Positions 20,190 to 32,370 of a stretch of 64,000 nucleotides of DNA are shown here, one piece after another. The translations under genes were made by a program, and so were the position numbers. The number at the start of each line of letters is the position of its first letter. The first letter of the stretch is position 1. Source of the stretch: Candidatus Altimarinota bacterium (GTDB lineage: Bacteria; Patescibacteriota; Gracilibacteria; BD1-5; UBA6164); NCBI GenBank assembly GCA_030683605.1, contig JAUXPL010000001.1:1-64000 (forward strand). The letters run 5' to 3'. A model generated the notes under the pieces. That model did no database searches. It saw only the letters and a program-made list of their open reading frames with translations, and had not been told where the DNA came from.

Positions 20190-20510
20190 ATGAAACATAA
20201 TATAATAAATTTAAAAAATAAAATGTTGTATGATTATAAAATAGCTGTTTGAGAATGTTTATATTATAGTAATATGTCATTTTTTAAAGAAGATAATATT
20301 AATATAATTAAAAATGAATATAATTTGCTATTTGATATGGAATACTCTAAATATATTCAACAATTTGAAAAATATGAATATGAAGATTTGGAAAATATTT
20401 TAAGTATTTTAGATATAGAAGCAGATAATGAGTGGATTAATGCAAATAGATCAGAAGCAAGTGCAATAATATTGTCTGAATATTTAAAAAAGATAAATCT
20501 ACAGACATAA
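20190..20510 (+). CDS. Hypothetical acidic protein, 106 aa
   Basis: Begins 22 bases after the HNH gene and may be co-transcribed. The first ATG (20190) reads through one TGA at residue 21 and is preferred to the internal ATG at 20274. Very acidic in the second half (KYEYEDLENILSILDIEADN). No membrane segment. I do not recognise it. Its position and charge would suit an inhibitor or accessory factor of the nuclease, but this is only inferred. Confidence 0.5.
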
Positions 20511-20598
20511 TAATGATTTATGAGACTATTTTGAGAAAATAAAAAAATAAGTATAAATATTAAATGTAAATATAATTTTAAATTTTAAATAAAACACA

Positions 20599-21093
20599 AT
20601 GAGAAAAATAATAATATTATTGTTTTTAATTATTAATTTATCAAGTTGTTCAATTGATTGGAATTGAGAAAAAGATAAAAGAATTACTGAACTTGAAAAA
20701 CAATTTGCAGAACTTAAAAAAAATAATTTTTCTAAAAATATTATTCCTGAAACTTCTTTTAAAACTCATTTAATACAATTTTGATGATTGCATTCTTCAT
20801 TATATGATGGTGTTTTTTGGGAAATTTCATCTTTAGATGAACCATACCCAATGAATGATAGTTTAATATCGGATATTAAAAATTTATGAATAAATGTAGA
20901 TTATAGATGAAGAAAGGATTATTTTGAAATATGATGTCCTAAATGATTTCAAATTACTAATTGTGAAATTAATAATCTTTCAGTAGAGTCTATTGAAAAT
21001 AAATGTTATTTATATTTTCCTCAAGAATGAAATAATAACTCAGATATTAGTTTTATTTGTAATAATGGTAAACTATCTACTCCTTTATATTAA
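20599..21093 (+). CDS. Putative lipoprotein, 164 aa
   Basis: The N-terminus MRKIIILLFLIINLSSCS is a lipoprotein signal with lipobox LSSC at residues 14-17. A short helical Lys/Glu-rich linker follows (ITELEKQFAELKKN), then an unknown domain with Cys near residues 115, 123, 136 and 153 that might form disulfides. Several Gly codons are TGA. No family recognised. It lies in the accessory stretch between clpB and ruvB. Confidence 0.55.
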
Positions 21094-21099
21094 TAAATT

Positions 21100-21912
21100 A
21101 TGACCACACAATTTCAAGTCCTATGAATAGACATTAATCATTTGAAATTTAAAGATGAAGACTATATTTGTATAACTGACATGTTAAAATGAAAAGATGG
21201 TGATTTTTTTGTCTCAGATTGGCTTAGAAATAGAAATACTATCGAATTTTTATCAATATGGGAAGAAGTAAATAATCCTACTTTTAATTATGGCGAATGT
21301 GCCATAATTAAAAGTAATGCATGACTTAATAATTATAAAATAAGTGTTAAAGAATGGACACAAAAAACAAATGCAATTTGAATTGTTGCTAAAACTGGGC
21401 GTTACTGATGAACTTATGCACATAAAGATATTGCTTTTGAGTTTTGAATGTGGATTAGTCCAAAATTTAAAATTTACCTCATCAAGGAGTTTCAGAGGTT
21501 GAAACAAGATGAATTAAAATTTATTGATTGGAATGTGAAGAGATTTTTAACAAAAGTAAATTATAAAATTCATACTGATGCTATAAAGGAAAATCTTATT
21601 CCAAAAATACTTTCAAAAAATGAAATAAATTTTATTTATGCAGATGAAGCAGATATATTAAATAAAGCTTTATTTGGTATTACTGCTAAAGAATATAGAG
21701 AACAAAATCCATGAAATAAGTGAAATATAAGAGATGATGCATCAATTGAACAACTTATAATTTTAGCAAATATTGAGAGTATGAATGCTGAATTTATTAA
21801 AATGTGAATTAAACAGACTGAAAGGTTAGAAACTTTAAATAAAGTTGCAATCACACAAATGAAATCACTTTTAAATATTAATATACCTGAAAATCTTAAA
21901 ATAATAAAATAG
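21100..21912 (+). CDS. KilA-N domain protein
   Basis: 270 aa. The first 140 residues match the KilA-N DNA-binding domain of phage antirepressors and bacterial relatives: YICITDML, WLRNRNTIEFLSIWE, and the strongly conserved GRYGGTYAHKDIAFEFGMWI followed by FKIYLIKEFQRLK. The C-terminal half resembles the usual partner region, with TDAIKENLIP and ADEADILNKALFGITAKEYR. It starts 6 bases after the lipoprotein gene. Such proteins are common as isolated genes in bacteria, and the sequence does not show whether it regulates transcription. Probably phage-derived. Confidence 0.85.
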
Positions 21913-21925
21913 AATAATATAACAT

Positions 21926-22939
21926 ATGGTAATAGAATCATCAAAAAAAGATAAGAAAGAAAGAGTAGTTTCATCTACTGAAAAAGAAGTAGATAAATGA
22001 AGGTTTAGTAATATTTTGAGACCTTTGAAATTGGAAGACTATGTAGGGCAGGAGAGTATAAAAAAACATCTCTCTGTCTCTATTGCTTCGTCAAAAATCA
22101 GATGAAAAGCTATGGAACATGTACTATTTTATGGTCCTCCAGGATTGTGAAAAACAACTCTTTCAAATATTATATCAACAGAAATGGAAACAAATCTGAA
22201 ATCTACTAGTTGACCAGCTATAGATAAGCAATCAGATTTGGTAAGTATATTGTCCAATTTAGAAAATGGAGATATACTTTTTATAGATGAAATACATAGA
22301 CTTAGACCTCAAGTAGAAGAGATACTTTATACTGCTATGGAGGATTTCGAGATTGATATTATGGTGTGATCTGGTACTTGAGCACAGAGTGTTAAATTAC
22401 CTTTAAAAGAATTCACTTTGGTTTGAGCTACAACTAGACTTAGTGCATTGTCTTCACCTCTTAGAGATAGGTTTGGTAATGTTTTGAAGCTGGATTTCTA
22501 TAATATAGATGATATTTCACTTATTATTCATAAAAATGCATCCAAATTAGATTTATTTTTTGAAGAATCTATATTAGAAATAATAGCTAAAAAATCTAGA
22601 TGAACACCTAGAATAGCAAATAGACTTCTAAAAATAGTTAGGGATTATCATACTATTTGAAAAGATGTAGCTAGTTTGGATATATTAGAGTCAATTTTCA
22701 AAGATATTTGAATAGATGAGCTATGACTAGATTATTTGGATAGGAAATATTTGTCTACATTGTATGAAAATTTCAATTGATGACCTGTCTGATTGAATAC
22801 TTTAGCTTCTGCAATTTGAGAAGAAGAAGCAACATTAGAAGATGTAGTAGAGCCATATTTATTGCAAATATGATTTTTAGAGAGAACACCTAGAGGTAGA
22901 AAAATATCATGAGCATGAATTAACCATTTACAAAAATAA
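21926..22939 (+). CDS. ruvB: Holliday junction branch migration helicase RuvB
   Basis: AAA+ motor for branch migration of Holliday junctions with RuvA. 337 aa, full length. N-terminal [13 protein letters not shown] is typical, Walker A is [14 protein letters not shown] near residue 69 (two glycines TGA-coded), Walker [10 protein letters not shown] near 118, sensor 1 [19 protein letters not shown], and the winged-helix end [16 protein letters not shown] at 21926, 13 bases after the KilA-N gene. ruvA and ruvC are not in the window. The next gene starts one base after the stop. Confidence 0.96.
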
Positions 22940-22940
22940 T

Positions 22941-23633
22941 ATGAAAGTAAAATCATTTCCACTGTATGAATGACTATTTAAAGCTAAAAGAATAATAAAA
23001 GAAAAATGGACTCAAAAAGATATACTTTTTGTATTTATTGCATGATGATCAGCATCAGGTAAAACGTCAAATGTAGCTAATAAAATAGCTAAATTTTATA
23101 AAAATGACTCTGTAATATTATCTATGGATAATTATTTTTATTGAGCAGAATATGTAAAAAAGAACAATATCACTTTTGATCAACCTGAAGCTATTAATAT
23201 TAAACTTCTACATGAACATCTAGAAATATTATCTACTTGAAAAGAAGTCTTAATACCTAGTTATGACTTCATTGAGTCTAAATCTATAGCTAATTCTATC
23301 AAAATAGAACCAAAAAAAGTAATAGTAGTAGAATGATTATTTACACTTCATGAAATACTTATTAGTTTGTCAGATTTGAAATTGTTTGTTGAGACTTCTA
23401 CACATGGTAGATTAATCAGAAGAGTACTTAGAGATATGAAAAGGACTAGGCAAAAAGTAAATGAGATAGTACATATTTTTGAAACAGTAGTAAATCCTAT
23501 GCATGAAAAATACATAGAACCACAAAAAGAAATTTCAGATATGATAATATTAAATGAATTTGATCCATATTTAGAGCTTAGATGATTTGATTTAGATAAA
23601 TTTATAAAAGAAAATAATATTCCTAATATCTAA
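22941..23633 (+). CDS. udk: Uridine kinase-like P-loop kinase
   Basis: 230 aa, phosphoribulokinase/uridine kinase family. The P-loop is FIAGGSASGKTSN near residue 33-44, followed by SMDNYFYG with the acidic residue that binds substrate, the FDQPEAINIKLL segment and IVVEGLFTLHE, all typical of uridine kinases that phosphorylate uridine or cytidine with ATP or GTP. The lid region has RLIRRVLRDMKRTRQ. It starts one base after ruvB, so translation may be coupled. The exact substrate cannot be fixed from sequence. Confidence 0.85.
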
Positions 23634-23676
23634 TTAACCCATTCCCTTCGGGACTTCCCTTGTAAGGGAAGAATTA
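23634..23676. repeat. Palindromic repeat, short copy
   Basis: TTAACCCATTCCCTTCGGGA and CTTCCCTtgtAAGGGAAG directly after the udk stop codon. It shares AACCC..CCC and CTTCCCT..AGGGAAG with the copies at 2792 and 61764; it appears truncated at the right. Confidence 0.65.
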
Positions 23677-23696
23677 TATTTCCTTTTTTAATTAAT

Positions 23697-24617
23697 ATGT
23701 CTATTTGGCAAACAAAAAAATGGTGAGAAATGCTAGTTGCATCATGACAAGCAGAAAAAATAATAGAATCAAACTGAATATTTATAGAAAAGAGAAAAGT
23801 CGCATTATGAGAATATGGGCTTTTTGTATTGTGACTAGAAAAACAATTAAGTGAACAAGATGTTAATGAAATGATTAAACTTTGTAAAAAAGAAAAGGCA
23901 TTGTTTTTACAAGTTGAAGCTATTAATTTTAGCTCATCCCAAGCTTCTCCTTTGGAGGAGAAGGAGCAAGAACAAAAAGTATTTAAAAAGTGATATTATA
24001 AGAAATTTATTACTCCATATACTGCAGTTATAGACACAAGTTTGACAGAAGAACAAATACTGTCTAACATGAAACCAAAAGGGAGATATAACATTAAATT
24101 AGCAGAAAAAAAATGAATAAAAGTAATATCTGTTGATAAAATAGATGAAAATATTGAGTTATTTTATAAATTGATGCTTGAAACAACCACTAGAGATTGA
24201 TTTAATTGAAATACTTTTGATTTTTATAAATCTTTTTTAACTATATTAGAAAATTCTAAATTATTATTAGCTTATTATGAGTGAGTAGTAATTGCAGGAT
24301 GAATATTTGTTTTTGATGCAGATGCTAGTATTTATTATTATTGAGCATCATCTTGAGATAGTAATTATAGAAATCTGATGTCACCTTATCTATTACAATG
24401 GGAAGCTATCAAAATAGCTAAATGACTTGGTTCAAATATATATGATTTTTTATGAGTAGCATGACCAGATGATATTGATAGTCCTCTTGCATGAGTAACT
24501 GATTTCAAAAAAAAGTTTACTAGTGATATCAGAGATGTAAGTGAAAGTTATATATATGTAAATAAGAAATTGAAATATTTTATAATTAATTTAATTAGGA
24601 AGTATAAAGGGAGGTAA
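23697..24617 (+). CDS. FemAB/FemX-type aminoacyl transferase
   Basis: 306 aa. The family adds amino acids to the peptidoglycan stem peptide using aminoacyl-tRNA. Recognisable parts: WQTKKWGEML near the start, NMKPKGRYNIKLAEKKGI, IAGGIFVFDADASIYYYGASS, LMSPYLLQWEAIKIAKGLGS and PLAGVTDFKKKF (FemX-type C-terminus). Residues 79-93 (SSSQASPLEEKEQEQ) are encoded by a palindromic repeat inserted in frame and have no counterpart in the family. Cytoplasmic face of the membrane. Whether the GNAT folds still tolerate the insert is not known, but the frame is open throughout. Confidence 0.85.
23931..23977. repeat. Palindromic repeat inside the FemAB gene
   Basis: Contains TTCTCCTTTGGAGGAGAA as a clear stem and CTCATCCCAAG at the left, ending with CAAGAACAAAAA. 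The same tail ends the copy in leuS (30131-30179, minus strand). In-frame, adding 15-16 residues. Confidence 0.7.
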
Positions 24618-24772
24618 ATTTAAGTTAAGCATAAATGGCTGAAGCCATCAGTTGAAAATTATTTATCAAATGCTTTAGCTTTCTGTGAATATTACTTTTC
24701 TTTTTTTTTACTTGATTTTATAATGAGAATGATTACTATTTTGGTAATATTTTAATATTTAAATTTATAATT

Positions 24773-25348
24773 ATGTTTAAACTACCTGAATTACCTTATG
24801 AAATGAATGATTTAGAGCCATATATTTCTGCTGAAACACTTGAATACCATTATGGTAAGCATCATAAAACCTATGTGGATAATTTAAATAATTTAACTAT
24901 TTGAAGCGATTTTGATAATGATGATTTAGAAAATCTTATAAAAAGCTCACAGTGACCAATGTTTAATAACGCAGCTCAAGTATGGAATCATACATTTTAT
25001 TGGAATTGTTTAGCACCTAATTCTTGATGAGTTCCAAAATGAGATATAGTTGAACTTATTGAAAGAGATTTTGAATCATTTGAAATTTTCAAAGAAAAAT
25101 TTACAGCAAGTTCATTGTCAAATTTTGGCTCAGGATGGACTTGGTTAGTATTAACTCCTGCATGAAGATTGGAGATAGTAAATACTTCTAATGCTGGTAC
25201 TACATTAACAACAGAATACAAAGCACTATTAGTAGTTGATGTTTGGGAACATGCATACTATATTGATACTAGAAATGCTAGAGCTAAGTATTTGGAAAAT
25301 TTTTGGAATTTGGTTAATTGGGATTTTGTAAATAATAATTTGAAATAA
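24773..25348 (+). CDS. sodB: Superoxide dismutase, Fe/Mn family
   Basis: 191 aa, cytoplasmic; converts superoxide to oxygen and peroxide. Metal ligands fit the family: His in [11 protein letters not shown] (residue 26), His in [11 protein letters not shown], and Asp/His in [24 protein letters not shown] with the Gln is typical of the Fe-type enzyme. [10 protein letters not shown] precedes the ligand block. ATG at 24773, with its own terminator at 25355. Useful for an organism facing oxidants at a host surface or oxic zone (inference). Confidence 0.94.
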
Positions 25349-25354
25349 TATAGT

Positions 25355-25388
25355 AAAAAAGACATACTAATTTTAATATGTCTTTTTT
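25355..25388 (+). terminator. Terminator after sod
   Basis: AAAAAAGACATA, loop, TATGTCTTTTTT, a 12-bp stem with T-run just after the sod stop. Confidence 0.85.
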
Positions 25389-25456
25389 AAAACTTGTATT
25401 TATTTATAATTTTGTTATATTATTTTACCAAATATAATTAATTAAATAGTATTAAA

Positions 25457-26182
25457 ATGAATATAAATGATAAGTTTCCAGAAGTAGATATTTATTCTGA
25501 CTGATGATCAGTTCCAAATCCTGGAAAGTGATGATATTGAGTTATTCTTCATTATAAATGAGTAAAAAAAGAATTTAGTCAGTGATATAAACTGACTACA
25601 AACAATAGAATGGAGCTTACTTGAGCTATTACTTGACTAGAAAAGCTAAAAACTAAATCAAAAGTAAATATTTATACAGATTCACAATACACTATTAATT
25701 GAATAGAAAAATGATGGGCAAAAAAATGGAAAGAGAATAATTGGTATAGAACTAAAAATAAAAAAGCAGTTAATTATGATTTGTGGGAAAAATTGCTTGA
25801 ATTAGTATCAAAACATGAAGTAAAATTTCACTGGGTAAAATGACATAACGGACATTCAGAAAATGAAAGATGTGATGAATTAGCAACTCAAGCAATGAAT
25901 AGAAAGGATTTGATAGATGATATTAATTACATTCCATCTAAAGATGAAATAGAAAAATCTACCAAGGATTTTTTAAAAACAAATAATGTAGTAGAATTAA
26001 ATAAAAATGTAAAAATCACAAAAAAATGAGATTTATGTAGAAAATGTCATACTCCAGTTGAACAAAAGCAACCAAAAAATGCTAAAAAAGAAAAAAAATG
26101 AGATTATTATTATCTATATTACTTATCATGTCCATGATGTAAGACAATATATATGGTAGAAGAAGCAAAAGTATATTTGTAA
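25457..26182 (+). CDS. rnhA: Ribonuclease HI with C-terminal zinc-ribbon-like extension
   Basis: Degrades RNA in RNA-DNA hybrids. The 150-residue catalytic domain has the DEDD set: YSDGGSVPNPGKGGYG (Asp near 14), NNRMELTGAITGLEKL (Glu), YTDSQYTINGI (Asp) and HWVKGHNGHSENERCDELA (His and Asp). The family usually ends near 155; here about 85 more residues follow, with CRKCHTPV and CPGC pairs that look like a zinc ribbon. ATG at 25457. The extension may aid substrate binding (inference). Confidence 0.92.
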
Positions 26183-26183
26183 C

Positions 26184-26220
26184 AAAAAAACAATTAATCA
26201 TTATGATTAATTGTTTTTTT
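26184..26220. terminator. Bidirectional terminator, rnhA and spermidine-synthase-like gene
   Basis: AAAAAAACAATTAATCAT/ATGATTAATTGTTTTTTT, a near-perfect 16-bp stem between convergent genes. It overlaps the first two bases of the leftward gene's stop codon. Confidence 0.85.
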
Positions 26221-27640
26221 AATAATTGTCTTTAAATAACATATATTTATCTATTTCTTGAGTTCATTTATCATCTGTATATATTCATAAATCTTTAAAT
26301 CTATCTATTTTTTTAAATCACTTATATTCTTTATTTATGACTAAAAAATTTCAATATTCTCATACAAACTCAGATACTCATTTCAAATATACACTTCATA
26401 AGGAATTGCTTAATGTATTTACTGTTTTTTTGTAATATGTTGAATTATTATTTTGATCAAAAATATAATTAAAAACAATAGCTCAAGAAGATATTTTGTT
26501 TAATCAATCATAGAATTCTTTAGTTAATAGTTGAGAAGGAACTGATTTTCAAGTATATGCATCTATAAATATAAAATCATATTTTTTTCATTCTTTTAGT
26601 TTCTGATTTACTAAGTATTCAGCTGGAATTCAATAAAAATTAACTTTATCATTTAATTTTTCTTCCAAAAAATATTTTTGTGATATATTATATAATTCTA
26701 CATCAATTTCTGATACATCAATACTATCTATAAAGTCTAATTTAGATACATAATAAGGTAAACTAAATCAAGCTCATCATACTACTAATATATTTTTTGG
26801 TTTTAATTTTTTTATTATATTTTGAGTTTCTATTATATAAGTGAAGTAACTTTCTTTATTTTCTTTATATATTCATGAACTAAATGCTCAATTTAATAGC
26901 ATAATTCTTTTATTATCTTCATAATCTATAATATCAATATCATTATGTGATGAATCAAATGAGTATACATAATTTTTATCAAAAATATTAGATAAAATCA
27001 ATTTTCAAAATATTACTAATAATAATAAATTTATTATTAGAATATAATCCTTGAATGATTTTTTGTTTATAATAATTATTATCAGAGATAATGTAAGTAA
27101 TATTATTCAATTTAAAATAATAGTTTTGCTTACTCATAAATATGGAAAAAGTACTAAACTAGTTGTAATACTTCATATAAATGATCAAATAGTTGAGTAA
27201 AATAACAATTTTCATACTAATTCAGATTTTTTTTCTGAATCAATTAATTCGTTTAATAATGGTATAGTTTGACTAGCTAAAAAAACAGGAACAAAGAACA
27301 ATAAAAATATAGCTATTAATATTGATAACGCATATCAAATTCATGTATTTAGCAGATAAGTTAACACTATATTTTCAAGAGGAAAAGAAATTAAAGTGTA
27401 TATTAATCAAGAAATAAATAGATTAATAAATAATCTTTTTATTATTTTTTCCTTACTTGAATTACTTGCTATTTTTCATCATATATAATATCAATAACTC
27501 AAAGCAACTAATATAACTCATAATATTATAGAAGTAGTAATAGAGTTTGAACCGATTACACTTACACATCTCCTAATAGCAAGTATTTCTACTGATAATG
27601 TAGTAAATCATTCTAGAAAAACTATTATAAAATATATCAT
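26219..27640 (-). CDS. Membrane protein with spermidine synthase-like domain
   Basis: 473 aa. Residues 1-215 form about seven hydrophobic segments (start MIYFIIVFLEGFTTLSVEIL, a motif common in membrane-linked spermidine synthase-like proteins). Residues 230-440 hold a Rossmann methyltransferase-like fold: ILVVGGAGFSLPYYV for the nucleotide loop and DSIDVSEIDVELY, with FIFIDAYTGKSVPSQL. This fused form is widespread and its product is unproven; true polyamine synthesis is doubtful because no decarboxylase is nearby. ATG at 27640. Confidence 0.75.
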
Positions 27641-27646
27641 TTATTA

Positions 27647-30250
<2,604 letters not shown>

Positions 30251-30311
30251 CTTTCTTAATTAATTATGTAATATCTAATAAAACTCTTAACAAGTTAATA
30301 ATTTCTATCTT

Positions 30312-30392
30312 TTTTACTGTGTCAAGTCTTTCTCGCTAAAGACCGGACTCGTAGCTGGAAAGTGTGTATCCAACAAGTATGGAGGGATTATT
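30312..30392. repeat. Structured GC-rich element upstream of small membrane gene
   Basis: Three hairpins in the 263-base gap after the leuS start: GTCTTTctcgctAAAGAC, CCGG..CTGG and TCCA-acaagta-TGGA. The GCTAAAG core and the ACAAGTA loop also occur in the element at 1547-1587. Not a tRNA: no acceptor stem or T-loop can be drawn. Confidence 0.45.
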
Positions 30393-30513
30393 GTAAATTT
30401 GAATTAGCTTGAGTTTTCTTGATTATAAAACAAATTATTTTTTTTTCTAGTTTTTGTTGAAAAAAAATAAACTTAGTCTATAATGCTTTATATTAAAATA
30501 TAAAATAAAAACT

Positions 30514-30726
30514 ATGAATTATGCATTAGTGTTTTGAGGAATTGCTTTAGCTGCTATATTGTTTATAGAAAATGCTGTTATATGATGATGAACTACTTAC
30601 ATATTTTTGTGGCATTCAAATGCAGGGACATTAGTTTTAGTATCTTTATTTATCTGAATTCTTATCTGATTTTGATTAAAATCTTTTATGACAGATAAAT
30701 CTAGCACTGAAGATGAAGATTTTTAA
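30514..30726 (+). CDS. Small two-segment membrane protein, 70 aa
   Basis: MNYALVFGGIALAAILFIEN (first membrane segment) and GTLVLVSLFIGILIGFGLKSF (second), followed by an acidic tail (SSTEDEDF). It resembles the LapA/DUF1049 class of small inner-membrane proteins, but the match is weak. TGA codes six glycines. Followed by a strong terminator shared with the convergent pilin gene. Confidence 0.6.
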
Positions 30727-30760
30727 AAAAATAGTATCTTTTTTAGATACTATTTTTTTA
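30727..30760. terminator. Bidirectional terminator
   Basis: AAAAAATAGTATCT, tttt, AGATACTATTTTTTT. Ends the small membrane gene and, on the other strand, the pilin gene whose stop is at 30758-30760. Confidence 0.8.
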
Positions 30761-31159
30761 CTGATTTATTGTTTGGTTATTATTTATACTATTTCATCAT
30801 ACAACATCTGGATCAGAAAGTATGTCTATTACCCATCTGATTAAGATGCTTGATAAAAATATTACTATAAGTCATAATACTACATATATAACTATATTTT
30901 TTCATTTAGTTACTTTATCGTCTTCTCATCATGATGTCAAGATTACAAATCATCAGTATATTCATAACATAACTGCTATGAAATAGAAAAGTCATATTAT
31001 ATATCAAAAAATATTATCTACAGTAGATACAAAATCTAGATCTCAATTCATATATCTTTCATCAACTCTACCTATTCAAAAAAGTGTTGCTGCATTTTCA
31101 GCAGAACAAAAGTTTATAAATAATAAATAAAAGAGGATAGTGTAAATTAATTTTTTCAT
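30758..31159 (-). CDS. VirB2/TrbC-like type IV secretion pilin
   Basis: 133 aa with signal peptide (MKKLIYTILFYLLFINFCSA). Then a membrane segment (NIFGYIIGLFYFIAVMLGIY), the polar loop TSGGEDDKVTKGKN and a second membrane segment (IVIYVVLGLIVIFLSSIL). This two-helix plan with a GGEDDKVTKGK loop is the hallmark of the CPR T4SS pilin family. It follows a paralogue (31161-31529) by one base, likely the same transcript from the promoter at 31565-31593. No VirB4 or other secretion ATPase is in the window. Confidence 0.8.
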
Positions 31160-31160
31160 A

Positions 31161-31529
31161 TTATTTTATAACGGTAGAAGTTAATGAAATTACCCAACGA
31201 ATTATTATACTTGCTAGAAATATTACAACTAAACCAATTACTGCATTTATCAATGTAGTTTTTCATTTTTTAACTTTATCTTCATCTCAACCTGCTGTAA
31301 GTATTTGAAAACCTCAATATAGTGCAAAAATTACAGCTATAAAGTACAATAAACCTAATGCATATCATAGAATATTATCCAAAGTTGTTATCAAATCTCA
31401 ACTTTGTCCAGAATCTCAAGTAGTTGTACTTTTAGAACCCGTAATATCTATTGCATTAGTTACATTAGCTAAACCACCAAGTGATAATCAAGCTAAAGTA
31501 TATAAACCATTTTTAATTACATTATTCAT
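31161..31529 (-). CDS. VirB2/TrbC-like type IV secretion pilin
   Basis: 122 aa. Signal-like N-terminus, segment NILGYALGLLYFIAVIFALYGG, loop TAGGDEDKVKKGKT and second helix VVIFLASIIIRWVISL. Closely related to its downstream neighbour (30758-31159) but shorter at both ends. ATG at 31529 follows a promoter by about 30 bases. Two pilin copies together suggest major and minor subunits, or duplicates; this is inference. Confidence 0.8.
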
Positions 31530-31564
31530 ATGTATAAAAATTATTATTAAATTATAACTTGCTT

Positions 31565-31593
31565 ATTATAATGAAAATATTTTAAAAACGCAA
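31565..31593 (-). promoter_or_regulatory. Promoter of the two-pilin operon
   Basis: TTGCGT (31593-31588), 17-base spacer, TATAAT (31570-31565) on the minus strand, 36 bases before the ATG at 31529. Confidence 0.6.
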
Positions 31594-31673
31594 GTTTTTG
31601 TTGTAAAATATTGCAAAAAATTTATTTTAGAATAAATTATATATATAAAATTATTAATTTAAAAGTATTATAA

Positions 31674-32231
31674 GTGGATAGAATAGAATATTTAAAATCA
31701 TTGAGACAGTATTGAATAATAAATACTGTTCCTAATATAAGTGATGTAAATGTAAAATTTTTGCGTGATTTGATAAAAATATCAAATACTAAAAATATGC
31801 TAGAGATATGAACAGCTAATTGATTCAGTGCTATCAATTTTTGAATAGAGCTTGAAAAGGTATGATGAAAATTATTAACAATAGATTTTTCTCCTAAATC
31901 TCATGAAGAAGCAAAAATAAATATCAAAAATGTATGATTATTAGATACAGTTTATTTGGTATTATGAAATGCTTTAGATGAAATACCAAAATTACTAGAT
32001 AATAGTTATGATTTCATTTTCATTGATGGTATGATGAGAAGAAGCAAAGATTTTTTAGAATTATCATTACCAAAATTAAAAAAATGATGAATAATAATCA
32101 TAGATGATGTTATAAAGTTCAAAGATAAAATGATATGACTTCGGGAATTTATAGAGGAAAATAATATAGAATATAATGTTTTACCAATTGATTTAGATGA
32201 TTGAGTAATGATGATAGTGAAAGAGCTATAA
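31674..32231 (+). CDS. O-methyltransferase family protein
   Basis: 185 aa SAM-dependent methyltransferase of the catechol/caffeoyl-CoA type: MLEIGTANGFSAINFG (SAM loop), LLTIDFSPKSHEEA, NALDEIPKLLDNSYDFIFIDG (acidic metal site) and IIIIDDVIKF. GTG at 31674 is used, since no ATG precedes the conserved N-terminal helix. The substrate is not predictable. It is divergent from the pilin operon upstream. Confidence 0.8.
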
Positions 32232-32232
32232 T

Positions 32233-32350
32233 TCACCCTAACCCTCCTTTAATACTAAAGGAGGGGATAGCTCAAAAATAAAACAGTACTTAGTAAAAAA
32301 TGCTTCCTTTAGTATTAAAGGAAGCTGTCCGAAGGACTGATGGATTATTC
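32233..32350. repeat. Palindromic repeat, two inner palindromes
   Basis: ACCCTAACCC at the left, then CCTCCTTTAATACTAAAGGAGGG, later CTTCCTTTAGTATTAAAGGAAG, then TCCGAAGGA and GATGGATTATT. The inner palindrome and the GATGGATTA end recur in the element at 61764-61913. Confidence 0.7.
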
Positions 32351-32370
32351 AAAAACTTAACCAAACAATA

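Noticed and set aside
19523-21912. Complete restriction-modification system
   Set aside because: No methyltransferase motifs were found near the HNH nuclease. The nearest methyltransferase (31.7 kb) is of the small-molecule O-methyl type.
30312-30392. tRNA gene
   Set aside because: No seven-base acceptor stem, T-loop GTTCAAATC-like segment or anticodon arm can be drawn; only short separate hairpins.
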